A stretch of 64,000 nt of DNA from Podaxis mareebaensis. Taxonomy: Eukaryota; Basidiomycota; Agaricomycetes; Agaricales; Agaricaceae. The notes under the pieces are model-generated. The model was not told where the DNA came from. It saw only the letters and a program-made list of their open reading frames with translations, and made no database searches. Positions within the stretch are counted from its first letter, which is position 1; every line of letters begins with the position of its first letter. Both the position numbers and the translations under genes were made by a program. This document shows positions 47,293-62,094 of the stretch, in pieces. Location of the stretch: contig JAEUWP010000392.1 of the NCBI GenBank assembly GCA_018524725.1, positions 1 through 64,000 of the forward strand. Reading direction: 5' to 3'.

Positions 47293-48274
47293 CGAGCATA
47301 AACTGCGATTTGCTGGTGACTACGTTCCTCCGCTGGGGTATCCACGGTTAGGATGGGCTAAGGTGCCGGGATGAATCTGGATGAATCTGGTGGAAGTGGT
47401 GTTTCAGTATAAAAACCAATATGAATTGTCAGTGGGTAGGTGGCGAGGTTTGAAGATGACCATCAATGGTCCGTGCAGAACACAAGTCACTTAAATAAAC
47501 AATAGGGGAAAGAGAGAATTGAGATAGCAGTTGAAAGGGCTTCGGTGAAGGTTTTTGGTCAATCCAGATCCTGGCCCTCTTCCGGTTCTTTTCCCAGACG
47601 TTCCTGCTTGTCCCTGACACAAGTGCCACGATCAAACCGGGTGAGGTAGCCAAGTATTATGTTAGTGTAGACTCATTGAGGTTTGTTGGGTAAAGACCCA
47701 AAGGGACTTCCAATTGAAGGATTAGGTGAGCTCCGAACGCTTGCGTGCTATGAATGTGGTACTGATGATAATGCAAAGCGTCGTTGAGGGGTCTCACCGT
47801 CAGGGCGATCTTAATTCTTACTACTTATTCTCCATCCCCGAGATAACACTACTTATCTTGACCTTGTCTTATGGCCACACCGTCTCACACGGTTTATGGT
47901 TCCCGCCCATCCCTCATCAAGTCGTAACCTGAGGGCGCAGTATCTCTGCTGGCTTGGCGTTGTGCTCTAGGCTTGTTATATCATCATTTGTGGTATTGGC
48001 ATCCAAGCCACGTTCAACAAAGGAAGTTTACAGCATTTTAAGCTTATCCCAGGAGTCCATCATGAATTCTAACAACCAGAAACTCATTATTACACTGATA
48101 TGCATTTACAGAGAACGCAACATGAGCCAAAATAAGGGTATACACTAGCTCCTGGTGTTTAACCGAATGTTTGAGACTGAAAATTTGAGTCATGAGCATA
48201 AAATCAAGACTGCGGACATAAACGCGAACTTACAGGTCCTGCACTCCGCCTGACTTTCGACAACCGCCATTCGT
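47293..48274. other. Intergenic, no supported gene
   Basis: No domain-bearing ORF. A short direct duplication (gatgaatctg gatgaatctg) at about 47372-47392 is the only pattern noted. Confidence 0.4.
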
Positions 48275-50576
<2,302 letters not shown>

Positions 50577-51492
50577 TCCGGACGAGAGAATGGTCGTAGG
50601 AGGGAAGGATGAGGTGGCTGTGGGCTGTGGTTAAGACGCCCATGACGGGCGCAGATATGTCACTCTAGCGTAACTCGGGCACCTAGAGTTCCCACATTCC
50701 GGGTCTAGTTAGACCGTATACCTTGTTGGCTCTCGATGAATCCATAGGTCGTATCGTCTTGAAGACCCAAACGGAGGCGCTGTACCTGGTGATGGACCTG
50801 ATTTAGTACTTGTTCAGTTCTGCTATGAATTCTGACGTCGCTGACCCGCCTTCCAATGAGTGCCCTGAATGTACTACGCAGTTGGCTAGCCCTCACCTGT
50901 CTTCATGTATGCGAACAATTGCGCTCTCCGAAGAGTATTTCGCTCAATGTCGTTTGTAGCATGTCAACAAAACATGGGAGTGTAGTGGAGATAACAGATG
51001 GCGCGATGTTTTCTACATACACCCGCCTTAGTGGTCGTAGAGAAATTGTGTTCACCAATTCGACTACTATACCGTTACAAGCAACTACCTGCTGAGTAAA
51101 AGCGCAGTCTGCCGATTCCCATAGTATTTGACTACACGATGCCTATCTTCAAAATAATCTTAACAAGGGTATTCTGGTTGAAAAGTATCTCAGAAATAGG
51201 TCTACTGCGACGTAAAAGGTAGAGGATACAGAGTGATAGCTACTGGTTCTATTGGTTGTCATTTTTTTGGAGAAAATCCTTTTTAAATAGGCGCTCAATC
51301 TGCAGGTCTCACGGTACCTGGAAAAAGTGGGTCGGTGTTCCGCAGGGATGGCAGCACCCAGTTAACATTTCGTCCGCAGGTCTAACCTCGGGTTTCCTGA
51401 CAGATCTCCAAGGCTGTATTCGGGGGATGGTCGACCTATTCCCAATTTTGTAAACGCGCCCAACTTTCCCAGGAATTCGGTGAGGGCAGCAC
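50577..51492. other. Spacer holding the orphan F-box tail
   Basis: Apart from the repeat at 50720-51106 there is no supported gene. 51107-51480 is unassigned. A CACGTG palindrome at 51490 mirrors the one before copy A. Confidence 0.5.
50720..51106 (+). repeat. Orphan 3' tail of an F-box unit (copy C)
   Basis: This is a near-identical copy of 46905-47292. No F-box body lies before it; the divergent promoter of the helicase does. It is the remnant of a unit otherwise lost. Confidence 0.85.
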
Positions 51493-53002
51493 GTGATTAG
51501 TCACTATTGCAATTCTATGGAGGAACTTGGACGTATGCCACTCATGGATGCCCTTGAACTAACGTTCAACTGGCTCGCGGCCTGCGTCCTTGCGTATTTC
51601 CACTCTCTACGGATATATCTTAACAAACTTAAGAGATCACCTCTACTTCTGCTTCCCCCAGAACTGCTCCTAGAAATTCTCAACCGTCTGGACTACCGAA
51701 GTCTACTTGACATCCGACTGGTGACGTGATATTTATCCAGGTGAACGTGTCATTTACTAAATGTACTCAAGACTTGCAGGACGTTGTACAATGTAACAAG
51801 TACCCGACGGTTCTGGCACAACTTGGCATGCGATGTCCATTCGGGGATCAAACTGAAATCACAATTGGACAGTTATTCAACCAAAGAGCTGATGAAGTGG
51901 ACCTTGCGTGGACTCCGCGCCCGAGCTCTATGGACCTCGTCTGATGCACCCCGCTTTCATTCCCGATTTATAGACGGTACATGTTGCTGCAATGAAGCCC
52001 AACTTCTCCCTGGCGGACGGTGGATGTTTGCAGTCTATCATGATGGCTCCGGACGTATTACGGATTTGGATCAAGAACACCCTCAAGCTGAAGTTGTATT
52101 CGGGACTAAGCGTTCCGGTGAAAGTCCGCTGGGAGACTCCTGTATATGGATTGACAAGGAGAGCTCACAGTTGTCCTTTCATGTAGCAGCCTACTATCGA
52201 AAGTTGGAGAGTACTAGTGAGTTTTCTGCGGCTTGTCATACCAAGCGTCAATAATCCCCTTTGCGCAGAGAAGACACGCATTTGCTTCTATCGTGTCCAT
52301 GCCACCGGAGGGGACTCCGACACCACTTTTACCGCGACGCTCTTGTCAGTCATCTGGGACGATCCTGGCCAAGCCGTGCGGAACTCGACCGCCCTCTCCG
52401 CGGAATATTTTGTTCAATGTCACCTCCAATATTTGGGCCAAAGTGGGGGAAGTAAGGCGAAGATACAGCTGCGCCGGTATTCGCCACGAACACCAACCAT
52501 GGCCACGTTGACCGCGGAAAGGCCGATTAAGCCAACACTGCCGGTGAGCTCTTGAAAGAAGGCAGTGGACCTGATGTCTGAATGAATATTCTAGATTAAA
52601 ACGTTCTTCCTTCCTGACAATCGAATAGGCCTCATCGCAAGAGATTTCATGGACATCTTTGCCTTCAGCTACTCGGAGAATGAATCTGGTGCGGCGGCGC
52701 TGGATCTGGTCATAATCCACCATGTCTGCTACCCCCAGAACCCGAATCATATTTCAGCCCCTTTCACTGGATTGAGTCACACCTATCTGGTCGCGGTCTA
52801 CAGAAACACTCAGGAGTATCATAACGCAGCCGTTCCACCTATCTTCGAAGACGTCGGCAAACTCACGTCCAATCCATCGAACTCGGAAGACATGGCAAGA
52901 TTTGGACCGTCAGCATCTGTCCTCCCATTGCCGTACGAGCCAATATTTGACCGCCAGCGGCACGCAAACACGTCAATCCTGGCTCTGTATACTCTTCCCT
53001 GA
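51493..53002 (+). CDS. F-box protein copy B, open reading frame
   Basis: Four exons give an uninterrupted frame: 51493-51725, 51780-52217, 52269-52543 and 52595-53002. The first exon carries the F-box (LLLLPPELLLEILNRLDYRS, then LLDIRLVT). Starts at 51493 or 51517 (MEELGRMPLMD) are both possible. The body reads STRRFWHNLACDVHSGIKLK, LPGGRWMFAVYHDGSGRITD, then ETRICFYRV-like KTRICFYRVHATGGDS, and PDNRIGLIARDFMDIFAFSY. The layout of F-box plus a region probably folding as a beta-propeller-like or WD-less domain is typical of agaric F-box proteins. Similarity to copy A is high over 51521-52951 and stops abruptly there. The last 17 codons come from unrelated sequence, so the C-terminus has been replaced. 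It is probably an SCF adaptor; the target is unknown. Confidence 0.8.
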
Positions 53003-53210
53003 TGCAGACAGATACAAACAAATACTTGGTGGTATCATTGAGACTGGCTGTATACCAGTAAGTATAGGTGGGCGAGAGAACTGAGTACGGGGTGCATAAA
53101 TCATTCAGATTTACGACAGCGGATCGAAGTTAAAAAACGACAGTATCACAGGTGGGAAATATATCATTGTTGTATTCAGGCTGAATCATAGTAGGATTTA
53201 TAGGCAAGTA

Positions 53211-55607
53211 CTACTGCAATCCCTTTGGATCATACACATACTCAGGATATACCGGCACCCAAACCTTCTCTTTAGCCCTTTCCCTCACGTCCTCCACCCT
53301 CAACTTCTGCCCATCTCCAACATATGAATTACCCTCCCTAACGGCTTGCTCCGCAACCGCAACCGCAACTTCGAAGTTAATTTTAGGTGCATCTCCGAAA
53401 TCGGGCAACAAAGCCTCTCCCTCATAATCCCCACCCTTTGACGAAGACGCGTTTTGCGTCTTAATGGCAGGAGAGAGCTCTGCAAGTCGATGTGCACCAG
53501 CAACGATCATCGTATCCGTCATCTCTTTCGCCTTCGCGAGGACCGTACCAAATCCAAGGCCAGGATAGATCAACGCGTTGTTACACTCCGCGATTCTTCA
53601 CATCCTGCGTCAGCCAATCCTCAACCCAAGAACCCGAAAAAAAACACTCACACAAACTCCTTTTCCTCCCCATCTACCTTCATCCTAACAGGTGGGAACG
53701 GACTCCCAGTCGCAACCAACGCCCGTCCCTTTGTCCACTTCAAAATATCCTCCGGCTTCGCCTCAATCAACCTAGTCGGATTCGACAGTGGCAACACAAT
53801 CGGCCTCTCACACCCACCATCCATCATAGCTTTCACGACCTCCTCCGTAAACGCCCCAGCAGCAGTCGAACACCCAATCAACACCGTCGGCTTCACCTTC
53901 TTCACCACATCCAACAATCCGACATTCCCCTCCCATCCTTCGTCCCTACTCCGAATGAATCCTTCCAAACGACCTTTGGCTTCCCCTACTCCTTTGGTCA
54001 TACCCCCACCCACGTCATATACAAGCCCTTCCCGATCGACTAACCAGAATTTAGTGTTGGCTTCTTGTTTTGAGATTTTGTCGGTCGCGACCATGGCGTC
54101 TCGGATTTGTGTTGCTATTCCGAGACCGGCTGCCCCTGCGCCCAGGACGACGTATCGTTGACTGGAGAGCGAGCCTTGCTTGTCGTGGGCTTGGTTGTTG
54201 GCGACACCGATGGCGGCCGTGAGGCATGCGAGAGTGACTGCGCCCGTACCTTGACTACTGAAAGTGAGTATCCGCCTTTTACAGGTTTTGGAGTGGAGAG
54301 ACGTACATGTCATCGTTGAAGACGGCGTGTTCTTTCCTGTAACGCATTAGCACGCGATATGCGTTACTGGCCGCAAAGTCCTCAAAGTGTAGTAGACTAT
54401 GCGGATAGTATTTGCGGACTAATCCAACGAATCTGTAAGGGATATTTCAGTCACGCGTATACCCGAAAGAGGTGGGATGTACTTGTTGATGAATTTGTCG
54501 TATTCTTCGCCTCGGATTCGATTGTGCCTCCATCCCTAAGAAACCTACGATTTTTCATCGAACTCATGACTCAAGCGAGATAAGACATACAACATAAAGT
54601 TCGTCGTTCAGTAGTTTCTCGTTGTCTGTTCCTACGTCCAGCATTACGCTCAAAGATCTGGCCGGGTCCAGCCCTCCAATCAATCTATAGAGTATCCATT
54701 CGTCAACGAATACACCCAAAAAGAGAAAGGGATACACGCACGTATACATAACTGACTTTGCCGTCGAAATCTTCCCAAATCCAACACTTCATTACAGACC
54801 CAGCACCATCACAAACCAAATACACTCACCGCAATACCCTACACACATCCACCAACGCAATAAATTAGTCCAAAAATACAAGCAAGCAAGATGGGAACAA
54901 CATTAACAAAAAAACACTCACACCAACACCCTGATCCCCAATCCCCAGAATAGCCTCCGCATCCGTACAGACCACAAGATCAATCTCTCTCCCCTGCCCA
55001 ACAGTCTGTTCCACAAACTCCTCTTCCATCGTGTCCTGATCGGTGAACGTCAAATACAAACCTTCACTTCTCCTAAACAAATGTGAATATTGCGCGATCG
55101 CATCAGCCTATACAACATAGTATCCATTCCATTTCCATCTGTCACAAGCGATCCAAGCAAGAGTCTCACCTCAGTGGGAGTATAGATAATAGGCACGAGC
55201 TCCTTCAAATGTCTCGAGATAAGCGCATAATAGAGCACCCAGTTCTGGTCTTTGAGACTGGAGAGAAAAGTGTTTTTCCTAAGCGGATCTGGTCGCGAAC
55301 TGAGTTGTTCGTATGCCCGTTGGATTTGTTCGTCTAGAGTATTGATGCGAGAGGGGAGACGTCCTACGAGTCCGAAATCTTTTCTCTCGCGTAGGGAGAA
55401 GCCGGTGCCTTTGTTGAACCTTGGGTTTGTGAGAAGGGCTTCGCCGCGGAGGGCGATACGGAGGGGAGGTATTGTGTGTTTTCTGGCTTCTGTGAGGGCT
55501 CTGCTAGCAGCCATTTGGGTCGGCGTTGTAAGGTGATGGTGTTGGGATTGGTGGTAGGAGGTTATAGCGGTAGTGAGGGTCTGACCGGTCTCCTTGGTGG
55601 GAGCCAA
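53211..55607 (-). CDS. MAE1: Malic enzyme
   Basis: Oxidative decarboxylation of malate to pyruvate, yielding NADH or NADPH. The start at 55607 reads MAPTKETGQTLTTAITSYHQ; a second ATG at 55514 (MAASRALTEARK) is possible. Family blocks are visible in order over several exons: GTGFSLRERKDFGLVGRLP, RHLKELVPIIYTPTEA, DLVVCTDAEAILGIGDQGVG, LDVGTDNEKLL, FEDFGVTNA-type sequence near 54300-54420, then QGTGAVTLACLTAAIGV and the dinucleotide fold YVVLGAGAAGLGIATQI. Late blocks are STAAGAFTEEVV, RPIVLPLSNPT and ALVATGSPFPPV, ending VWVPVYPEYVYDPKGLQ. Cofactor choice and mitochondrial or cytosolic location are not decided by what I can see. About six or seven introns. Confidence 0.93.
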
Positions 55608-55803
55608 GAGCCTTCTAACTATGACGCAAGTCGGTGCGTAAGAGATATTATAGGACTACAGACATGGGATCAGAGAATTGATCGAGACAAAAGTATAGCA
55701 TACGATGTACAGGATGTTATCGCAACGCAAGAGAAGAATCGAGGTAACAGGAACGCGTCCATCATTCGTTACTAGAACTCCGAGAGAAGAGAATGAAGGG
55801 GGT

Positions 55804-56540
55804 TTACACAGCAACCAGACTGCCGCCGTAGCCGTCTCCGCGCCTGATTGTGCGAATGCCTAGCAGAATGACGACAAAGAGTGCGAATGAGAGGAAGATC
55901 CTGTGGACGGTCGGTAAGTCTCACGTAATGATCAATACCACACACGAGAACAAACACATACCAGGTGATCCATCCAAAGGCTACTAGGGCATTGACCTGA
56001 CCACAATACGCAAACGTGTCATTAGTGGAGCAATTAAGTCCACCTCCTATTGATTCTGTTAACGCAGCGGACGCTGTTAACCAGAGTACCCAAGTTATAA
56101 GCAGGCTATCACGGAGAAATGTTGTCAAATTGGGTGGAAGGCAAGCGGGGGTAGAGTCGACATACAAGATAATATGTGTTAAGACACTGGCTCCCACAGA
56201 GTTCCTCGCGGCAATGAAGAAGAACATTAATATGGGAAGAAGGGCGACGGTCCATGCTGAGACGAAGAGGAAGTATCGCACGCGATCTCGTTCTCCTAGA
56301 CTTCGGTAGTTGTGATGGGAGTTGAATCGGGCTACCAGCCAGCCAGAAATGGCAAGCTAAATGACTAGTCAAGATGATTGCATGCCTGCAGGTGGAAGGG
56401 GCACACCTCAATAATGCTAAAAGCAAGAACAAAAGAAAAGAAGACTGCGGGGCGGTGGTGAGCAACATTACACAGCAAGGAGAGAAAGCGCTGGAGTACG
56501 AACTAGGATATCCTCTTTTTACAAGTTTGTCGACTCCCAT
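55804..56540 (-). CDS. MARVEL-domain tetraspan membrane protein
   Basis: Start 56540: MGVDKLVKRGYP is joined to IFFSFVLAFSIIELAISGWL after removing GTTCGT to CCGCAG, then VARFNSHHNYRSLGERDRVR. Four membrane spans are visible. The extracellular loop holds three Cys (ACLPPN, LNCSTNDTFAYC). The C-terminus follows another intron: ALFVVILLGIRTIRRGDGYG, then GSLVAV at TAA 55804-55806. The N-terminal signature MGVDKLVKRGYP and the FNSHHNY loop are common to agaric MARVEL proteins. These are thought to organise plasma-membrane domains. It is not known to act with the adjacent malic enzyme gene; the two are tandem with a 196-base gap. Confidence 0.83.
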
Positions 56541-57168
56541 TTCAATAGGGATGATAGAGGTGACTTTGGGTGTAGTTTGGGGTCGTACTCGGGGGCTCGT
56601 AAAGGTCGTGCGGGTATTATATTCGTCTCAGTCGTGAAAGGAGATGAAGCACAGCGATCATCCAAGTGGTTCGATCACTGTCTTTCTAAATTCAACATGA
56701 CGTCACGCATCAGGTCACAATCCCACATATCGTCCACGGCAACGTGACTGCGCATTTCCCGCTTCGTTGTATTCCTCGTCCAAAGACGCACTGCTGAACA
56801 ACCACAACGTTCTCAGAGTTACATTCCTAAAACTACCCTGCAAAATTCCTGACGCTCTTACAAATTTGTTATCCGGCACAGAAACCGGTGCCTCATCGCC
56901 TTCTACAGGCCACATGCATTTCAATGCGCAGTATCTAACCTGTTTGCCCAGACCATCTACGGGCTCTATTCCCCATGTAATTTCAAGAGCGCAGCGAAAT
57001 GTTCTAACGCTCACGCTTCTCGTTCCAAGGCTATGTCGAAAGTGTCATACAACCCGGACCCAAGTACATATCTAATTTTATCCCATCAAAGCACTTCTCT
57101 GACAGTTTCCTGTCAAGATCTAACTAATCACCCAAAATCTCTTCCCTGCACCTGAATGAACCAGGCCC
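56541..57168. other. Intergenic
   Basis: This is the promoter of the MARVEL gene and the 3' flank of the next secreted-protein gene. Small overlapping ORFs only. Confidence 0.4.
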
Positions 57169-57686
57169 TCAATTTCCGCAAGTACACTCAGCGAACTGGA
57201 TGTTCCAGTTAACACCCGAAGGACCGGGGAGCGTCTGTCCAGCGAGACCCTCCAAGAAACCAGACACCTGTTCGCAAGTCCACCCAACTTCGGAGAACTC
57301 GTTGTGGACGTTGAACACATCGTCCGGATTTTCTGTGAACGTCGCACCGAGGGTCTATACTCCTCTATCAGTAACTGGAAAACGACGATGAGTTAAAGAA
57401 ATATTCGTACGAAGCCTTGGTGGGACTCAGAGGCCACGGCCAACTCACGGCCGGGAACTAGATATTACGAGGTACGCGATGTCCATGTCAGCTGACGCTC
57501 CGGGACACCACTAGGAAAGCATCACTCACTAAAGTTGAAGTCGCCAACGACGTTCGTAACGGCCGGATCGACGGGAACGTCAGGGACGAAAACAAAGTCA
57601 CAAGAAGAGAGGTCGGTCTGGGCAACCGCAGTGACTGCGGCGACTGCAAGAGCTACAAAGGCAGTGACGAGATTTTTGAGAACCAT
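57169..57686 (-). CDS. Small secreted protein with four cysteines, three exons
   Basis: Exons: 57531-57686 (ending with one further base at 57530), 57411-57457 and 57169-57354. The second intron is accepted at TATAG, which keeps the frame. Signal peptide MVLKNLVTAFVALAVAAVTA ends before VAQTDLSSCDF. The mature part is about 90 residues: VFVPDVPVDPAVTNVVGDFN, FIPGRELAVASESHQGFTLG, ATFTENPDDVFNVHNEFSEV, GWTCEQVSGFLEGLAGQTLP, ending FAECTCGN. Cys occur at SSC, WTC, EC and TC, fitting two disulfides. It resembles other unnamed small secreted proteins of agarics with a DLSSCDFV and WTC layout. No enzyme motif. Candidate effector or surface protein. Confidence 0.82.
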
Positions 57687-59209
57687 GGTAATAAATGCTG
57701 CTGATGGCGCAAGGAATAGGAATCTGATTGACTGAGGACACAAAGCCAGAATACTCACGCATTTATACCTCCTCTTCTCCGCATCCCGACCCTCAATGAG
57801 TCTGACAATACGATTTTCGTTCCCAAGGACATAGCCCCTAAAGTCCGTCTCCAGGGACAAGCACGATAGCACGGAGTTTACTGCCCTTCATCCCATGCGG
57901 TTGACACGACATAACGACCCCGCGAAAGCCCGCAAGTTCATATGGAGGCTCATACTCGCCATATTTCAATATCAAAATGATTTCCAGAAAGCGGGAAATC
58001 CAAATGTGCCCCTTCCAAGCCATGCGTGCTCCTGACTCGACCCATAAAAAACTGATGGGGCTAACCGGCGCCCACGACTTGGGCCCATTGATCCTGAGAA
58101 ACATTGACGAAAACAGAACAACGATTCAAGGCTCGGAAATCGTGTTGTAAGGGGGTGGAAGACGCTTTGGGGGTGAAATAGGTCCTGTGTGGTATCGACC
58201 GCGAAGCTCTGAACGAAAACTAGGCTTCGGACAATGATCAAGTTGATTACTAGACCGAAGGGAGTACGTTCATTTGGGACAGTCCGTGCCTTGAGGGATG
58301 CTCTTGGTGGCCGTGTGTGAGCGTATACAGTGTGTGCAAATGTACAACTAGGATCGATTCTACGATATATACGGACGTACAAATGTCCGCATGACCCATG
58401 TTGACTGATCTCCACGTAACGAGAATCATGCATCGCTTTCCAGACGAGATATCCACAAATGCTTGAGCCTTGTCCACTAACCATCAGTACAACGACTCAG
58501 GCAACTAACCAGGAAGACTTCCAATCAGAATTTTGGCATCCCTGGACCAGTATCGTTACTGACCGGCAAAAACATCCACAGAGCATGCCGCTACTTTCCT
58601 GGTCACTTCAGGCACGAAAATTTTACCACAAGCGATCTACCTTTAAATTAATTTCAAGTCTACACCATTCAAGCTCCCTTCACCATTCCGTCTTCCAGTA
58701 CTCAGTCCTCACAAATAGGTATAATCCACAGAACGAATACACAGTTAACACCAGACAGCCCACCTTAACTGAGTCCCATAAAACCCCAAGAGGGAGGGAT
58801 TTCGAACTTACCAAGCGCCTGGAATCTCTTCCCGTGCCCCTGGTTACCCCGCTAATACCAGCTAATACCACGCGGGGGTCTTGAAACAGTTAACACGAGT
58901 GCGGGACGCACAGCATCAGAGAGACGGATGCAATTGTCCACCTTCAAGAACAACTTGACCCGCGAGCGCGAGTAGGAATGGCCGTGTTGTTCCTACGAAT
59001 AGTGTATATCATATGTGGTCAAACAGGACACTTATCCGTTGGAGTCATATGGTAGCTCGTGCCATGCAAGACTTCACACCGGGATCGATCACAGAGTAAT
59101 AACGTACAAGTTGACCGCAGCGAAGACACAACCCAGCATTCGGGCGCGTAGTATACTAATATAGATTATTCTTGTCTATTAAACGTAACACGTCTATCAG
59201 CTCATTACA
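57687..59209. other. Gene-poor stretch
   Basis: A minus-strand ORF of 170 codons (57972-58484) has no recognisable motif and an uneven composition, so it is not called. 58484-59209 holds no ORF with features. A short direct repeat GCTAATACCA occurs twice at about 58851-58870. Confidence 0.4.
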
Positions 59210-61556
59210 TCAAATCAATCTTCCAGAATCCCACTCTCTGTACGTCTCGGTATCCTTCAACCAGCGAATAAGCTCATCCCTCTTCACCTTTGTGCCCTGA
59301 TCCGCACTCTGCACCTTGACCTTCTTTCCCTCGACAAACTCCCACTTCTGCTCCTTGACGGTGACCAGTCCAGCCTTCAACTCATCCACACCAAGAATGA
59401 CAGCAAATGGCACTTCGTCTTTCTCGCCTGCTGCAAACTGGGAAGGAAGCTTGGGTTTGTTCTTCGCCAAGAAGTCGGTCTACAGATAACGCGACCTTCA
59501 ATAAACAATAAAGTGGACTCGAAAGGACAAATACGGACCTTGATACCAGCTTCCCTCAGCTCTCTCACCAACTCCACACGCTCGGTCAACAACCCATCGC
59601 CAGCACTCATGACATAGACCATAGTCTCTTTACTCCTCATTCCCTTCGCTTCCCACTTGGGCCACAGCAAAGCGAAAATTCGGTCCATACCGATACTTAC
59701 GCCCACACAAGGCAAGTGTCCCTTGTTCTTGTCTTTGTCACCCGCCGCCGCAGAAGTAAACGAACCAACAAGTCCATCGTACCGCCCGCCAGCAGCGATA
59801 GACCCCACACCAACTTGTGAGTCGTCAACCTCATCTTCTTCCTCTCCGTTTTCGGCCTTCTTTTTCGATTTCTTGTCTTTCTTTGTTGGCAAGGGTGCGG
59901 GTGGGGAGGGTTCGGTGGAGGTGAGGGTGTTCGGAGGAGGATTACCCTCTTGGGCAGCAGCGGCAGCTTGGGCGGCTTTGAGCCAAGGAGGTGCGGAGGC
60001 TTCCACGGTTGCTTCGTAGATGATACCAGTATAGTAGTCGAGACCACGAGCGAGAGACATATCAAAGGAGATCTAAAATAATAATTGTCAAACCTAAATC
60101 GTCGTAGTAACAGGAGTGTGACCGGTACCTTGTCAAGGATCTTGTATGCCTGAAGTAGGGAGACGAGGATCTTCATCTCTTCTAGACCTTGTTTGGCGCT
60201 GGCATTAGCAACGATGACTGGGTCTTCTCTCAACTTGTCGATCAACTCGGGTCCGCCTAGAATGTGGGTGAATACTAGTTCCTATAGCTCATCGGACTGA
60301 CTAACCTTTAAGTCGCACGTACTCGCCGATCTTATCTGCGACAGCAGGATCAAGACCCTTTTCGACTGTCATTTCCTTCTTGACGTCAGCCCATAGAGAC
60401 TAGAATTGGATGTGAGTGAGGAGTCATAATTGGTCGACACCTAGAATGACTCGCCTTATCGAGCTTATCAATGGCAGAAGAAATTGTGCGAATCTTCTCC
60501 TTTGGTACTCCGCAGACCTCGAAAATACCGTCCAAGATTTTTCTGTGGTTGACCTAAGGGTTGTAAGGGTTGGGAAAAGGTTAAGAGAATATGTTGAGAC
60601 ACACCTTGATGGTGAACTCGCCAACCTCTAGTTTGGTCAGGATCGTGCACACCAAACTCAATATTTCGGCATCTGGAATCATGGGGTCCCATGTGCCGCT
60701 GACGTCGAAATCCTATCCAAGACGATAAGAATCTAATACCCGTAAAAAACCTGAACGATTTACGGCCTGCATGAATTCCCTCATACGTCCTTTCGACATC
60801 ACAGGGTTATCTCTCCGATACACTTTCCCAATTTGCCAAATTTTGCTTTGTGTATTCGTGCCTCCCATCATGGCAAGGTAACGCGCTAGGGGCACGGTGT
60901 GGTCATAACGCAACGCGAGTTGTTCTCCTCCCTGGTCCATGAGGTCGAAAATGAGTTTAGAATCTTCACCGTACTTGTCCGTCAAGACGTCTTTTCGCTC
61001 GAAAACCGGGGTATCCAGACATGAGCCACCATACGTCGTAAAGCATTCTCTGACAATCTTCTCAATGTGCCCGCGACAGAACATTTCACCTGGGCCATAG
61101 TCTTTGGTGCCCTATCCCGTGACATTACTTCTTTCTGGACAAAGGCGTGATTGTGATGGTCGTACACACCTTAGCGGTCTTTAGGAGTAGCCGTTCCTTC
61201 TTCTTTCCACCAGCCGCGTCCTTGGACGCATCGCCCTTTGATTTAGACAACGCCAGCGCCTTCTGCAGCTCGCCTAATTTCTTCTTTGCCTCCTCCAGCT
61301 CTGGCGACCCAGCCGCGTGCTGCGATCTTAGGTCATTGAAGAGCGCTTTCTGTTGTGCGATTTCCTGCTCGAGCTGCTCGAGACTTATCGGAGCAGAATC
61401 AGAGGACATGTTAGTCCGAGATGTGTATCCACGCGTCGACCGAAAGGAGTAGAGGGAGGGATGTAGTTGTGAGAAGTAGAGAGCGAGATGAGATCGATGA
61501 CAGAAAACTCGTCTCGAGATAGCAGGTCCTGCCTGGAAAATCATCCACAATTCCAA
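59210..61556 (-). CDS. HTS1: Histidyl-tRNA synthetase, class II, with alternative starts
   Basis: Charges tRNA-His. ATG 61409 opens [20 protein letters not shown], then a charged coiled N-terminal region with Lys-rich [21 protein letters not shown] 61556, 49 codons upstream in frame, adds [20 protein letters not shown] and further Arg/Ser-rich sequence ([12 protein letters not shown]), a plausible mitochondrial presequence. Catalytic blocks: motif 1 region [46 protein letters not shown], motif 2 [20 protein letters not shown] and EFMQADFDV. The His-specific [13 protein letters not shown] and GGRYDGLVG, and motif 3 [13 protein letters not shown], also fit. An anticodon-binding domain follows, ending WDSGRLI. 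A lineage insertion of about 65 residues (Ala/Pro-rich, then [20 protein letters not shown]) sits between the two HisA/HisB motifs. About eight short introns. Confidence 0.94.
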
Positions 61557-62094
61557 TTTTCAGCCCTTCGCAATTTGGGCGAAAATAACCCAGATTTGGT
61601 TTCTGCCACCCGATCGGTCACGCGAACGTGGCAAACTATGATGTAATCCATTCCAAGCCCGCCCTTATCTAGGCGTCTCTGCACCTTATCCAAATTTCTG
61701 GCTCGTTGCATCCCAGGCTAGCAGACGCTAAACAAGACTCGGAATGGACCTGAATAGATGTCTCCTTTGTTCTTACTTCTCTAGAACTGACTTGCTGCTT
61801 ATTTTTGGTTCGTTTCGGTGGCGGATGCTCCACCTCTTGGGACTGGGGTTTCTGTTAGCCTGGTTAACTGACATTTCTTGGAAAATCGTCGATAGCTTCT
61901 GGAAATAGGAGGAAAGCTCTTCAGAAAACATACGACCACTCAAATCGCACTCTCTTACGCATAAAAGACATGGGAACCCCTTCAGATTATCAGCAAGAGA
62001 GGACGCTTAAGCTCGACAGGCATCTCGTTCTCTTTTCTGCCACTCCTGCGTTGTTCAGTACTATCACTTCTCAAATCTCAGCTACTAGTACACA
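61557..62094. promoter_or_regulatory. Divergent promoter between HisRS and the LGDD/His-rich secreted protein
   Basis: The genes face away from each other. A TATA-like CATAAAAG at 61960-61967 lies about 130 bases before the ATG at 62095, resembling the TATA spacing of the other secreted-protein genes here. Confidence 0.4.

Noticed and set aside
57972..58484. 170-codon minus-strand ORF
   Set aside because: No motif, uneven composition, and no exon to link to.
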